Source: SHZI01 sp964407855
GTDB lineage: Bacteria > Pseudomonadota > Gammaproteobacteria > Steroidobacterales > GCA-2729495
NCBI GenBank assembly: GCA_964407855.1
Contig: CAYOXI010000005.1
Span: forward strand, 3,596-67,595
Reading direction: 5' to 3'
DNA length: 64,000 nt
This document shows, piece after piece, positions 52,720 through 62,030 of the stretch. The position numbers were made by a program, and so were the translations under genes. Each line of letters begins with the position of its first letter. Within the stretch, counting starts at the first letter, position 1. The notes under the pieces were generated by a model. The model worked only from the letters and a program-made list of their open reading frames with translations. It was not told where the DNA came from and did not search any database.

Positions 52720-53808
52720 ATGGACCTGCAACAACTCCGCGATCAATTGTCCGCCATTGACCGGCAGATCCTCGAGCTTGTCGCTGAGCGGCAGCGGATC
52801 TCCGGTGAAATCGGCGCCCTCAAGCGGGCCGAGGGCCGGGCAACCCGGGACTTCGGCCGGGAGAAGCAGGTGCTGGATTCAGCCCGCGCTCTCGCCACCG
52901 AGCGCGGTGTGCCGCCGGCGCTGGCCGAAGCTCTGCTCAGCCTGCTGATTCGCTCATCCCTGGCCAATCAGGAGCAGGCCCGGGTCCGGGCCGAGGGCCA
53001 GGGATCGGGCAAGCCGGCCCTGGTGATTGGCGGCGCCGGCAAGATGGGTCGCTGGTTTACGGAGTTCCTCCAGTCGCAGGGTTACGAGGTGACGGTGGCG
53101 GATCCCGCCGGTGCTGTGCCGGGATTCAGGGCCGTCAGTCGCTGGGAAGAAACGCCGGATGCCTATGCCATCACCGTGGTCTCCGCCCCCATCGCGGCTA
53201 CCGGTGAGATCCTGCGGGCGCTGGCGGCCCGCCAGCGCTCGGGGCTGATTTTCGACATTGCGTCCCTGAAGTCCCCGTTCATCGCCGACCTCAAAGCCGC
53301 CTGCCGGGCCGGGCTGCAGGTCACTTCCGTCCACCCCATGTTCGGGCCGGACACCGAACTGCTGTCCGGTCGGCATGTGCTGTTCCTGGAGGCTGGCTGT
53401 GAATCAGCCACCCGCGAGGCCGCGCAGCTCTTTGCCTCGACCATGGCAGCCCAGATGCGCATGGACATTGATGACCACGACCGGCTCATCGCCTACGTGC
53501 TGGGCCTGTCGCACGCCCTCAACATCGCCTTCTTTACGGCGCTGGTGGAAAGCGGGGAGACTGTGCCGAGGCTGGCGGAGATCTCCAGTACCACCTTCGA
53601 CGCGCAGCTGCGGATCGCTGAGCGGGTTGCCGAGGAAAACCCCAACCTCTATTTCGCGATCCAGTCCCAGAACCCCTTCGGGTTGACGGCCCTGGAGGCC
53701 CTGAAGACGGCGGTGGCCCGCATTGCCGACGTGGTACGTGCTGGGGACGAGAGCGCCTTCGTGCGCCTGATGGAACAGGGTCGCCAGTATCTCGAGAGCC
53801 GCCGCTAG
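52720..53808 (+). CDS. tyrA: Bifunctional chorismate mutase/prephenate dehydrogenase (T-protein)
   Basis: Converts chorismate to prephenate and then to 4-hydroxyphenylpyruvate for tyrosine synthesis. Of 362 residues, about 1-90 form an AroQ-type chorismate mutase (MDLQQLRDQLSAIDRQILEL, LVAERQRISGEIGALKR). The dehydrogenase domain starts with the NAD loop VIGGAGKMGRWF and has SVHPMFGPDT with the catalytic His, and LGLSHALNIAFF. The ATG at 52720 is the conserved start; an upstream in-frame start is not supported. Its stop overlaps the btuC stop on the other strand. Confidence 0.95.
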   Translation: MDLQQLRDQLSAIDRQILELVAERQRISGEIGALKRAEGRATRDFGREKQVLDSARALATERGVPPALAEALLSLLIRSSLANQEQARVRAEGQGSGKPALVIGGAGKMGRWFTEFLQSQGYEVTVADPAGAVPGFRAVSRWEETPDAYAITVVSAPIAATGEILRALAARQRSGLIFDIASLKSPFIADLKAACRAGLQVTSVHPMFGPDTELLSGRHVLFLEAGCESATREAAQLFASTMAAQMRMDIDDHDRLIAYVLGLSHALNIAFFTALVESGETVPRLAEISSTTFDAQLRIAERVAEENPNLYFAIQSQNPFGLTALEALKTAVARIADVVRAGDESAFVRLMEQGRQYLESRR

Positions 53809-54809
53809 TCGCCGGGCGCGGTCCGGTACCTGAGTTCCCGTCGCAGGAGAAACAGGAAAGCCGGCACACCCACCGCCGCAGTAATCGCGCCCACTGGTAG
53901 CTGACGCGGCGCAAGCAGTGTCCGGGCCACGGTGTCGGCCACCAGCAGCAATGTGCCACCGGCGAGCGCTGCACCCGGAATTACCACCCGGTGATCTGTC
54001 CCCCCGGCAAGCCGGACGAAGTGCGGCACGATGAGGCCCACAAAGCCCACGATCCCGGCCGTCGTGACGGCGACTGAGGTCAGCAGCGCGGCAAGGACAT
54101 ATATCCCGGCGCGCAGACGCGCTGTCTCCAGACCGAGCAGGGCCGCCTGCTGATCGCCGGTGGTTAGCACATTCAGCGCGCGCGCACTGACGAAGGCCAG
54201 CAGGAGCCCCAGCGCTGCTATCGCGAGGACTGGAGCCGGGCGCTCGACAAACGAGAAGTCGCCCATCAGCCAGAACAGGATCCCCCGCAGCGTGGCTTCC
54301 GGGCTCACCGACAGCAGCAGGCTGACGGCCGCACCCCAGCCCGAGGCAACCACAATGCCAGTGAGCAGGAGACGGCTGGTCTGCCACTCACCGCCGCTCC
54401 GTGCCAGCATGAATACCACCAGCGTACTCAGCAGGGCACCGGCGAAGGCGGCCGTATCCACGACCAGGCCGGTGGCACCGAGCAGGATGGCACTCAGCGC
54501 CGCGACGGCCGCACCCCCGGAAGTGCCGAGTACATAGGGGTCGGCCAGCGGGTTGCGCAGCAGTACCTGCATCAGCGCGCCGGCGAGGGCGAGGGCTGCA
54601 CCGGTGCCGAAGGCGGCCAGGCTCCGCGGGAGACGCAGCCGGAACAGCACCTCCAGTTCGAGTGGGTCGGCGTCACCGGTCAGGGCGGCGACGAGCGTAT
54701 GCAGGCCAGCGGACCCGCTGCCGGAGGCGAGTGCAACCATGAAGGCCAACAGCGCGAGAAGCGCAAGGGCGGCTAGCAGGCCTCGTTGCGGGAAGGACAT
54801 AAATTCCAT
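53805..54809 (-). CDS. btuC: Cobalamin-type ABC transporter permease BtuC (FecCD family)
   Basis: A permease of about 334 residues with roughly ten helices. LRLPRSLAAFGTGAALALAGALMQ, then RNPLADPYVLGTSGGAAV, GIVGFVGLIVPHFVRLAGG and ADTVARTLLAPRQLPVGAITAAVGVPAF are the FecCD signatures, with the coupling helix in LLGLETARLRAG. The start is taken at 54809 (MEFMSFPQ); 54800 (MSFPQRG) is equally possible and 54869 unlikely. It probably pairs with BtuD and BtuF, though tyrA and the RNA locus separate it from btuD. Confidence 0.88.
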   Translation of the reverse strand: MEFMSFPQRGLLAALALLALLAFMVALASGSGSAGLHTLVAALTGDADPLELEVLFRLRLPRSLAAFGTGAALALAGALMQVLLRNPLADPYVLGTSGGAAVAALSAILLGATGLVVDTAAFAGALLSTLVVFMLARSGGEWQTSRLLLTGIVVASGWGAAVSLLLSVSPEATLRGILFWLMGDFSFVERPAPVLAIAALGLLLAFVSARALNVLTTGDQQAALLGLETARLRAGIYVLAALLTSVAVTTAGIVGFVGLIVPHFVRLAGGTDHRVVIPGAALAGGTLLLVADTVARTLLAPRQLPVGAITAAVGVPAFLFLLRRELRYRTAPGD

Positions 54810-54940
54810 GCGGGGAAGCCACGGCAGTACTGCCGGTCGCCAGTGTACTTCAAGGCTGCACTCAGCCATCAGCCGGACAGTCGCGTGCCGGTGACACGCT
54901 GCCGGTCAGGGTAGAATCCGCCAGCAGTTCCGGGGGACCA

Positions 54941-55480
54941 GTGGATCAGATTGACGGAGATGGCTTTCGCGCCAACGTCGGCATCATCCTGTCCGACGCC
55001 CGCGGGCGGTTGCTGGTCGGAGGCCGGGTCGGTCAGGACGCCTGGCAGTTTCCCCAGGGCGGGATGCGGGTGAACGAGGCGCCACTGGCGGCCATGTACC
55101 GGGAACTCCGGGAGGAGATCGGCCTGGAACCAGACGATGTCCGGCTGCTCGGGCACACGGCGGACTGGTTGCGCTACCGCCTGCCGGAGCAGTACGTACG
55201 CCGGCGGATGCGTCCCGTGTGTATCGGCCAGAAGCAGCGCTGGTTTCTGCTCGGCCTGCAGGCCGATGAAGCACGACTCCGGCTGGATACAACGGCCAGT
55301 CCGGAGTTCGATCGGTGGCGATGGGTGGAGTTCTGGGATCCGGTCCGGGAAGTGATCTACTTCAAGCGCGATGTGTACCGGCAGGCCCTTGAGGAACTTG
55401 GACCGCTCATTTTTCCTCAAGGCCTGCCACCCGAACCTGACTGGTTGCGGAGTCAACCGAGTGGCCTGACTCATGGCTGA
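54941..55480 (+). CDS. rppH: RNA pyrophosphohydrolase
   Basis: RppH removes pyrophosphate from mRNA 5' ends, opening the way for RNase E decay. The 179-residue protein begins MDQIDGDGFRANVGIIL, the strongly conserved RppH start, from a GTG at 54941. QDAWQFPQGG leads into the Nudix box at about 40-62 with REL-x-EEIGL. KQRWFLLGL and VIYFKRDVYRQAL also match. It overlaps ppx by 8 bp. Confidence 0.96.
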   Translation: MDQIDGDGFRANVGIILSDARGRLLVGGRVGQDAWQFPQGGMRVNEAPLAAMYRELREEIGLEPDDVRLLGHTADWLRYRLPEQYVRRRMRPVCIGQKQRWFLLGLQADEARLRLDTTASPEFDRWRWVEFWDPVREVIYFKRDVYRQALEELGPLIFPQGLPPEPDWLRSQPSGLTHG

Positions 55481-57035
55481 GTTGGCAGGTGTCGTGCGTC
55501 GCCCGCGGAAGAAGACCGTGGACAGGCCCCGCCGGGACGTGCTGGCTGCCGTGGATCTGGGCTCCAACAGCTTTCACATGCTGGTCGCCCGTTTCGACCA
55601 CGGCCAGGTCACAGTGGTCGACCGCTTGCGGGAAATGGTCCGGCTGGCCTCCGGGCTGGACGAGCGCAACCGCCTCAGTGAAGAGAGCCAGGCGCGGGCA
55701 CTGGCAACCCTGCGGCGCTTCGGCGAGCGCCTCCGGGACATGCATGCCGGGCGGGTGCGCGTCGTTGGCACCAGCACGCTGCGCAGGGCAAGGGCGACCG
55801 GCCGGTTCCTCCGGCAGGCGGCCCGCGCCCTCGGCCACCCGGTGGAAATCATTGCCGGTATCGAGGAGGCCCGGCTCATCTACCTCGGAGCGAGCCACAA
55901 CCTGCCCCGGGTGGACGGTCCGCGTCTCGTCGTGGATATTGGTGGCGGCAGCACGGAGATCATCGTCGGACGTGGCCTCGAGCCCGCCGCTATGGAGAGT
56001 CTCTCCATCGGGTGCGTGAATCTCAGTGGCAGCTGCTTCCCAGATGGCCGGCTCACTGCGAAGGGTTTCGACAAAGCGCGCCTGCAGGCCCGCCTGGAGC
56101 TGGAGCCAGTGCGCTCCCAGTTCCGTAAGGCGGACCCCACCCAGGTCGCCGGAACCTCAGGGACGATCCGGGCGGCCCACACCATCCTTACCGCACTTGA
56201 CCGGGCACCCCAGGGCATTACGGTCGACGGCCTGGAGTACCTCATCGGGCAGATGATTGGCGCTGGCCGGGTGGCAGATCTGCAGCTGCCTGAACTGCCC
56301 CAGGATCGGGCTGAAGTGCTTCCCGGCGGCGTGGCGATCCTGGTCGAGATCATGCGGGGATTGAATCTGGGGCGCATGACCATTGCGGATGGCGCGCTCC
56401 GGGAGGGCATCCTCTACGACATGGTCGGGCGCCTCACCGATGAAGATGCCCGGGTGCGCACCGTGCGGGCGATGGCAGCCAGATATCACGTGGATATCAC
56501 CCAGGCAGAGCGGGTTGAGGCCATGGCCCTGCACCTGTTCCGTGAGGCGCGGGCCGACTGGAACCTGGATGCGGAGCAGGGCCAGCTGCTGGCGTGGGCC
56601 GCCCGGTTGCACGAGCTGGGGCTGGATATTGCCCATGCCCATTTCCACCGCCACGGGGCCTACGTGCTCCAGAACGCGGACATGCCGGGATTTCCCCGCG
56701 AGGAACAACTGGTCCTTGCCTGCCTCGTCCTGACGCACCGGCGGCGCTTTGAAAAGAAGGCGTTCAACAGCTTGCCGCCGCACTGGCAGCGTCCCGCCCT
56801 CCGTCTGGCCGTCCTGCTGCGCCTGGCGGCCCTTGTTCACCGGAGCCGCACCGGCGGGTCAGCCCCCGAGCTCAGGCTCCGCGTACAGGGCCGGTCCCTC
56901 AGACTCCTGGCGCCGGCCGACTGGCTGGAGGCCAGTCCACTGACCCTGGCGGACCTGGAGAGGGAGCAGGGCTTTCTCAATGAAGCGGACTACAAGCTGG
57001 TGATACAGCCCCGCACCGCTGGTCGTGACGGCTGA
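55473..57035 (+). CDS. ppx: Exopolyphosphatase
   Basis: Ppx removes terminal phosphates from polyphosphate; relatives hydrolyse pppGpp. The 520-residue protein has VLAAVDLGSNSFHMLVAR with the acidic/phosphate loop, VGTSTLRRA, EIIAGIEEARLIYLG, the glycine-rich VVDIGGGSTEIIVG and SIGCVNLS. A C-terminal HD-like helical domain carries ARLHELGLDIAHAHFHRHG. It faces ppk with 12 bp between the stops, so synthesis and breakdown genes converge. Confidence 0.95.
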   Translation: MAELAGVVRRPRKKTVDRPRRDVLAAVDLGSNSFHMLVARFDHGQVTVVDRLREMVRLASGLDERNRLSEESQARALATLRRFGERLRDMHAGRVRVVGTSTLRRARATGRFLRQAARALGHPVEIIAGIEEARLIYLGASHNLPRVDGPRLVVDIGGGSTEIIVGRGLEPAAMESLSIGCVNLSGSCFPDGRLTAKGFDKARLQARLELEPVRSQFRKADPTQVAGTSGTIRAAHTILTALDRAPQGITVDGLEYLIGQMIGAGRVADLQLPELPQDRAEVLPGGVAILVEIMRGLNLGRMTIADGALREGILYDMVGRLTDEDARVRTVRAMAARYHVDITQAERVEAMALHLFREARADWNLDAEQGQLLAWAARLHELGLDIAHAHFHRHGAYVLQNADMPGFPREEQLVLACLVLTHRRRFEKKAFNSLPPHWQRPALRLAVLLRLAALVHRSRTGGSAPELRLRVQGRSLRLLAPADWLEASPLTLADLEREQGFLNEADYKLVIQPRTAGRDG

Positions 57036-57047
57036 CACCAGCCAGTC

Positions 57048-59204
57048 TCAGCTCTTCTCGGCCAGCTGACGCAGCAAGTTGGCCTGGCAAGATACCAGTT
57101 CTCCCTCAGTGCCCAGGCCCGGCAACCGGTAGCTGCCGTCAGGCTGCAGTTCCCAGGCCTGGCTGGTATCGGAGAGGCACAGGTCGAGGTCCGCCAGCAC
57201 CCGGGCCTTGAGATCATCCTGATTGATCGGAAAGCCAACCTCGATGCGACGGAAGAAATTCCGGTCCATCCAGTCGGCACTGGAACAGAAGACCCGCTCT
57301 TCTCCATTGGCGTGAAAGTAGTACACCCGGGAATGCTCGAGGAAGCGCCCGACAATGGACCGCACCCGGATATTCTCGGAGAGACCAGGCATCCCGGGCC
57401 GCAGACAGCAGATGCCGCGGACGATCAGATCCACCATGACCCCCGCCGACGATGCCCGATAGAGCGCCTGGATAACTTCCGGTTCCACCAGCGCGTTGAG
57501 TTTGGCAATGACGTGTCCAGCCCCGCCGGCGAGCACATTGCGGGTTTCGGCGTTGATGTACTCAATCATCTGTGAGTGCAGGCTGAAGGGCGCCTGTATG
57601 AGTCGCTGCAGCGGCGGGGTCTGCACGAGGCTGGTGAGTTGCAGGAAGACGTGATGGACATCCTCACCAAGCGACTCCTCTGCCGAGAGCAGGCTGTAGT
57701 CCGTATAGATGCGGGCGGTACCGGTGTGATAGTTGCCCGTGCCGAGATGTACATAGCGCCGCAGTCGGCCATTCTCCCGGCGCACCACCAGCGCCAGCTT
57801 GCAGTGGGTCTTGAAGCCCACCACCCCGTAGACCACATGGGCGCCTGCTTCCTGAAGCCGGTTTGCGAGCTGGATGTTGGCGGCCTCGTCAAAGCGGGCC
57901 CGCAGCTCGATGCTGACAGTGATCTCCTTGCCGGCCTGTGCGGCCCTGACGAGGGCATCGGCGATCGGTGATGCGGGGCCAGTACGGTACAGCGTGATCT
58001 TGATGGCAAGGACATCCGGGTCTTCGGCCGCCCGGCCGATGAAGTCGATTACCGGACCATAGGACTCATAGGGGTGGTGGAGCAGGATGTCCCGGTGGGC
58101 CATCGCGGCGAAGAGGTCGTCAGCCGCGATCACCGCATTCTGCTGCCCCGCTGTGAAGGGGATATCGCGAAGGTCGTCTCGCCCTGCGAGCTGGTGCACG
58201 GCCATGAGGCGATTCAGGTTGACAGGGCCGTCGACGCGGTAAAGGTCCGCATTGTCCAGTTCGAACATCTCGAGCAGGTAGCCGACATGCTCGTCCGGGC
58301 AGTCGTGGGCAACTTCAAGCCGCACGGCCTCCCCGTAGCGGGCCGAGATCAGCTGCCCCTCCACTGCCCGCATCAGGTCGTCGACTTCCTCGGTTTCAAC
58401 GTAGAGGTCGCTGTTGCGGGTGACACGGAACTGGTAGCAACCGAGGATTTCCATGCCGGTAAACAGTTCGTCCAGGAAGGCATGGATCACGGAAGACAGG
58501 AATACGAAGTCGTTGGGTCCGGTTTCGGGCAGCGATGAATCGAGTCGGATAAGGCGGGGCAGAGACCTGGGTGCCTGGACGATCGCACGCTGGACCGGCC
58601 GGCCGAAGGCGTCTATGCCCTTCAGGCCGACGATGAAGTTCAGGCTCTTGTTGAGAATCTTGGGAAACGGCCTCGCCGGATCGAGTGATGTCGGGCTGAG
58701 GACGGGGACAATTTCGCGATGGAAGTGGTTGCGCAGCCAGTCGCGGTGCGCCGGTCGCCAGCGTGTTCTCTTGATGAAGCGCACACCCTCGGTTTCAAGC
58801 GCTGGTATCAGCTCCTCGTTGAGGAGCCGGTACTGCTCGTCGACCAGTGCATGGGCCCGGCGACTGATCTCGGCCAGGACCTGGGAGGCCCCGAGCATGT
58901 CAGGTCCCTGGGGGGGGAGGCCGAGTTCGAGGCGCTGACGAAGCCCGCTGACCCGGATCTCGAAGAACTCATCCAGGTTGGTGGAAACGATACACAGGAA
59001 TTTGAGCCGCTCGAGGAGCGGGGTGGACACATCCTTCGCCTGGTGCAGGACCCGCCGGTTGAACTCCAGCGCGCTGAGCTCCCGGTTGATGAAATTCTCG
59101 GGGAGCCTGAAGTTGGGGGTATCCAAGGCAGCAACACCGCAAAAACCGGAAAAAACTATAGCAGTCTGCTCCGGGAGCCGCGTTACGGCCATCACACTTG
59201 GCAT
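57048..59204 (-). CDS. ppk1: Polyphosphate kinase 1
   Basis: PPK1 makes polyphosphate from ATP. Domain N starts FINRELSALEFNRRVLHQA, then FEIRVSGLRQRL. The catalytic phospho-His lies in VVGFKTHCKLALVVRRE and the second essential His in YYFHANGEERVFCSSADWM; NYHTGTARIYTDYSLL and MIEYINAE also match. The ORF opens at 59204 (718 residues), but a TTG at 59126 (MDTPNFRLPENF) gives 692 residues, nearer the usual size; TATAGT at 59159-59154 could be a -10 for the shorter form. It follows anmK by 44 bp. Confidence 0.93.
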   Translation of the reverse strand: MPSVMAVTRLPEQTAIVFSGFCGVAALDTPNFRLPENFINRELSALEFNRRVLHQAKDVSTPLLERLKFLCIVSTNLDEFFEIRVSGLRQRLELGLPPQGPDMLGASQVLAEISRRAHALVDEQYRLLNEELIPALETEGVRFIKRTRWRPAHRDWLRNHFHREIVPVLSPTSLDPARPFPKILNKSLNFIVGLKGIDAFGRPVQRAIVQAPRSLPRLIRLDSSLPETGPNDFVFLSSVIHAFLDELFTGMEILGCYQFRVTRNSDLYVETEEVDDLMRAVEGQLISARYGEAVRLEVAHDCPDEHVGYLLEMFELDNADLYRVDGPVNLNRLMAVHQLAGRDDLRDIPFTAGQQNAVIAADDLFAAMAHRDILLHHPYESYGPVIDFIGRAAEDPDVLAIKITLYRTGPASPIADALVRAAQAGKEITVSIELRARFDEAANIQLANRLQEAGAHVVYGVVGFKTHCKLALVVRRENGRLRRYVHLGTGNYHTGTARIYTDYSLLSAEESLGEDVHHVFLQLTSLVQTPPLQRLIQAPFSLHSQMIEYINAETRNVLAGGAGHVIAKLNALVEPEVIQALYRASSAGVMVDLIVRGICCLRPGMPGLSENIRVRSIVGRFLEHSRVYYFHANGEERVFCSSADWMDRNFFRRIEVGFPINQDDLKARVLADLDLCLSDTSQAWELQPDGSYRLPGLGTEGELVSCQANLLRQLAEKS

Positions 59205-59248
59205 AATCCGCCCACGAGCATGGCCGGCGTGTTGCTGTTAACGACGGG

Positions 59249-60385
59249 TTACGGCCCTGCGTCCCGGCTGTCTGGCGGCAGGAATACACCGCCCATGGAC
59301 AGACGGCGACGGGCGCCGGTGACTTCCGGCGCGTTCGTAGGCCGTCCCGCCAGGCGTTCCCGGGCAAACCACGCAAACGCAGCGGCCTCGACCAACGCAG
59401 GCTCGATCCCGAAGGCTGCGGTGGTCACGAGCCGGCGTGTGCCAAGGCGCAATTTCAGGCGTCGCATCAGGTCAGCATTTCTCGCGCCACCGCCGCAGAC
59501 TGCGACGACAGACGGCCCGGCGGCGGCCGGCAGCGCATTGACGATGGTTGCGGCAGTCAGCTCCGCGAGGGTTGCCTGTACATCCTGAGGCGCTGAATCA
59601 CCGTCCGGCAGGTAGCTTTGCAGCCAGCCCATGTTGAAGTAGTCCACCCCCGTGCTCTTGGGTGGCGGGCGGCGGAAGTAATCGTCCTGCAGGAGCCGGC
59701 CCAGGAGTTCGGACAGCACGTTGCCGCTTGCCGCCCAGCCCCCATCCTGGTCGAAGGGCTCGCCACGGTGTGCCATGCACCAGCCGTCGAGCAGGGTGTT
59801 GCCGGGGCCGGTGTCGAAAGCCACCAGAGACGAATCGCCTGGCAGCAGTGAGACATTGGCAATTCCCCCGATATTCACCACGGCCCGGGCCTCGCGTGGA
59901 TGGCCGAGCGCATAGCGGTGAAAGGCCGGGACAAGGGGTGCGCCCTGGCCCCCCAACGCCACATCACCGCGACGGAAATCGCCGACCACCGTCAGACCTG
60001 TGCGGGCCGCAATCAGGGCCGGGTCTCCCAGCTGCACGGTGACCCCCGGACAGCCATCCGGGGCGTGCAGCACGGTCTGGCCATGGCTGCCAATGGCGGC
60101 GACGAATTCGCGCAGGGCAGCCGTTGCGGGCTCATCAAGGAGAGCGTTGGCGGTGGCTGCAAACTCCTCCGCGATCGCGACGTCGAGCACGGTGGCCGTA
60201 GCGAGTGTGGCGCGGGACGGATCCCGGGTTATCCGGTGAAGCTCCCCCAGCAGCGGCTCCGGGTAGGTGCGCCGGGCATGGCCGTGGATCTTGCATTCGC
60301 CGGGCAGGAACTCGACAAGGACCGCATCGACACCGTCCAGGCTGGTGCCGGACATCAGGCCGACGAACAGCTGCCGTGCGGTCAG
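59249..60385 (-). CDS. anmK: Anhydro-N-acetylmuramic acid kinase, CTG start
   Basis: AnmK opens and phosphorylates anhydro-MurNAc to MurNAc-6-P in murein recycling, acting after AmpD. Motifs: LMSGTSLDGVDAVLVEF, AAIGSHGQTVLHAP, VVGDFRRGDVALGGQGAPL, VNIGGIANVSLL, DTGPGN and CGGGARNADL. The ATG at 60355 falls inside the conserved first strand LFVGLMSGTS. The CTG at 60385-60383, overlapping the upstream gene's TGA as CTGA, restores MTARQLFVGLMSGT and a 378-residue protein. The CTG start is inferred. Confidence 0.93.
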   Translation of the reverse strand: MTARQLFVGLMSGTSLDGVDAVLVEFLPGECKIHGHARRTYPEPLLGELHRITRDPSRATLATATVLDVAIAEEFAATANALLDEPATAALREFVAAIGSHGQTVLHAPDGCPGVTVQLGDPALIAARTGLTVVGDFRRGDVALGGQGAPLVPAFHRYALGHPREARAVVNIGGIANVSLLPGDSSLVAFDTGPGNTLLDGWCMAHRGEPFDQDGGWAASGNVLSELLGRLLQDDYFRRPPPKSTGVDYFNMGWLQSYLPDGDSAPQDVQATLAELTAATIVNALPAAAGPSVVAVCGGGARNADLMRRLKLRLGTRRLVTTAAFGIEPALVEAAAFAWFARERLAGRPTNAPEVTGARRRLSMGGVFLPPDSRDAGP

Positions 60386-61719
60386 TTCTGCGCCTGGCGG
60401 TTGGCGGCCAGCATGGTGCTGCGGCCTTCGAGGCGCTGCAGGAGTGGTTCTGCCTTCGCCCTGAAGGCGACCAGCTCCGCGCCCCTGAGCGGTTCTGCCG
60501 GGGGCAGGATCACGGTCCGGGGATTCAGGTGTACGCCGTTCTTCCGGTATTCATAGTGCAGGTGCGGGGCGGTGGCGAGACCCGTGGCACCCACGAACCC
60601 GATCACGTCGCCCTGCCGCACCCGGTTGCCGTAGCTGCCCTTGCCGAAGCCCGACATGTGCGCGTAGAGGGTAGTGACATTGCCACCATGCTGCAGGATA
60701 ACCGTGTTGCCATAGCCGTTCTTCCAGCCCCTGAAAATCACCTTGCCGTCGCCGGAGGCCTTCACGGGCGTCCCCCGGGGTGCGGCGTAGTCCACCCCCT
60801 GATGGGCCCGGATGGTGTTCAGGACGGGGTGTCGGCGCCGGGGGTTGAAGTCGGAACTGATGCGCGTGAAGGAGAGGGGCGCCCGGACGAAGGCCTTGCG
60901 AAGCGGCTGGCCGTCATGGGTGTAGTAGGCAGCACGACCGTCCGCCTCATCGAAGCGGATCGCCGTGTAGCGGGCGCCGCGGTTGACGAATTCAGCGGCG
61001 AGGACGTTGCCCTCGCCCAGCTTGCGGCCATCCCGCCAGAGTTCCTCGTACACCAGCGCAAACTCGTCGTTGGCGCCGATGTCGCGGACGAAGTCGATGT
61101 CGTATTCAAAGACTTCTGCGACCTTCATGATCAGCTTGTCGGAGATCCGTGCCTGCTGGGCCGCTTCAAAAAGCGAGCTGCGGATGCGCCCGGCGCTCGT
61201 GACGATGCGCTCTTCGATCGGCAGGTTGAGCACGGTGGCCTCGAAGCCGGAGTCGCCGCGCCGGACTTCGAGGCTGCGACGGAGGTCCAGGTCCCGCTGG
61301 AGACTGACTACCCGGAAGCCGTCGTGGCGTACGCGCAGCGTATCCCCGGGCTTCAGGATCCGCAGGTTTTGGCGGGCGGCATCCAGTTGAAGGATCTCGG
61401 CCAGGTCGATCTGGCTCAGGGTCTGATCCCGGAAGAGCCCATCCAGGGTGTCCCCGGGCCGTACCTTGATCAGCAACTCCTCGAGCGGATCAGGCTCGGA
61501 GGCGGGTTCAGTGGCGGGTTCCGCCTGCACCAGCCGGGGCGTATGGTCCGGCGCACCCGATTCCGCGTCGATGATCCGGCTTGTGAGCTGATAGCCGGCG
61601 GCGAGCGCCACCAGGGCTGCGCCCAGGGACAGGAGCACCGGGCGAAGGCGGGCGGCGGGAGCGTCGAGCCGGCGAAGCAGTTTATCGGCCGGGCTTTCCC
61701 GCTGTGGCAAGTTTTCCAT
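60382..61719 (-). CDS. mepM: M23 family peptidoglycan DD-metalloendopeptidase (MepM-like)
   Basis: A 445-residue protein with an N-terminal membrane helix (about 26-46, RPVLLSLGAALVALAAGYQL). A LysM-like/OapA-type domain follows (VRPGDTLDGLFRDQTLS near 87, LKPGDTLRVRHDG). The C-terminal LytM domain has HQGVDYAAPRGTPV and TGLATAPHLHYEYRKNG, giving the zinc ligands H-x3-D and H-x-H. It likely cleaves D-Ala-mDAP cross-links to allow wall growth. It leads a leftward unit with anmK and ppk1 and is divergent from tyrS. Confidence 0.93.
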   Translation of the reverse strand: MENLPQRESPADKLLRRLDAPAARLRPVLLSLGAALVALAAGYQLTSRIIDAESGAPDHTPRLVQAEPATEPASEPDPLEELLIKVRPGDTLDGLFRDQTLSQIDLAEILQLDAARQNLRILKPGDTLRVRHDGFRVVSLQRDLDLRRSLEVRRGDSGFEATVLNLPIEERIVTSAGRIRSSLFEAAQQARISDKLIMKVAEVFEYDIDFVRDIGANDEFALVYEELWRDGRKLGEGNVLAAEFVNRGARYTAIRFDEADGRAAYYTHDGQPLRKAFVRAPLSFTRISSDFNPRRRHPVLNTIRAHQGVDYAAPRGTPVKASGDGKVIFRGWKNGYGNTVILQHGGNVTTLYAHMSGFGKGSYGNRVRQGDVIGFVGATGLATAPHLHYEYRKNGVHLNPRTVILPPAEPLRGAELVAFRAKAEPLLQRLEGRSTMLAANRQAQN

Positions 61720-62030
61720 AAGTCCCCAACCTGAGTTCCGGGTCCGCAGCCACAGTCTGCGCAGTCCAATCCGCGGGAACGACTAACCGCCGTCCCCGGA
61801 AAGTTGCAAGTGATTGATTTGGTTGCGGCGCATTATCAGAGCATCCGGGTGCCCCGGTCAACTGACGAAGCGCACAGTTTCAGCATTGACCGATCCCGCG
61901 GTCTACGGGGCGGGTGGCTGCTCGCTGGGGGCACGGATGGCCCCGACGGTGACCACGCCGGGCGAATCGTATATCGTCGGCGCCCGCGGGCCGACCCGTC
62001 CTGCAACGCCGAGAGTCCTGGTCCTGCCCG
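61720..62030. other. Divergent intergenic region between mepM and tyrS
   Basis: The 311 bp contain a leftward sigma-70-like promoter (see separate entry). GTATATCG at 61970-61977 is the only other AT-rich element and could belong to a tyrS promoter, but no good -35 is visible. The second half is GC-rich and holds no supported gene. Confidence 0.5.
61832..61861 (-). promoter_or_regulatory. Sigma-70-like promoter for the mepM-anmK-ppk1 unit
   Basis: On the minus strand TTGACC (61861-61856), 18 bp, then GATAAT (61837-61832), preceded by T to give TGATAAT. A start near 61825 leaves a leader of about 105 nt to the mepM ATG. Confidence 0.6.
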
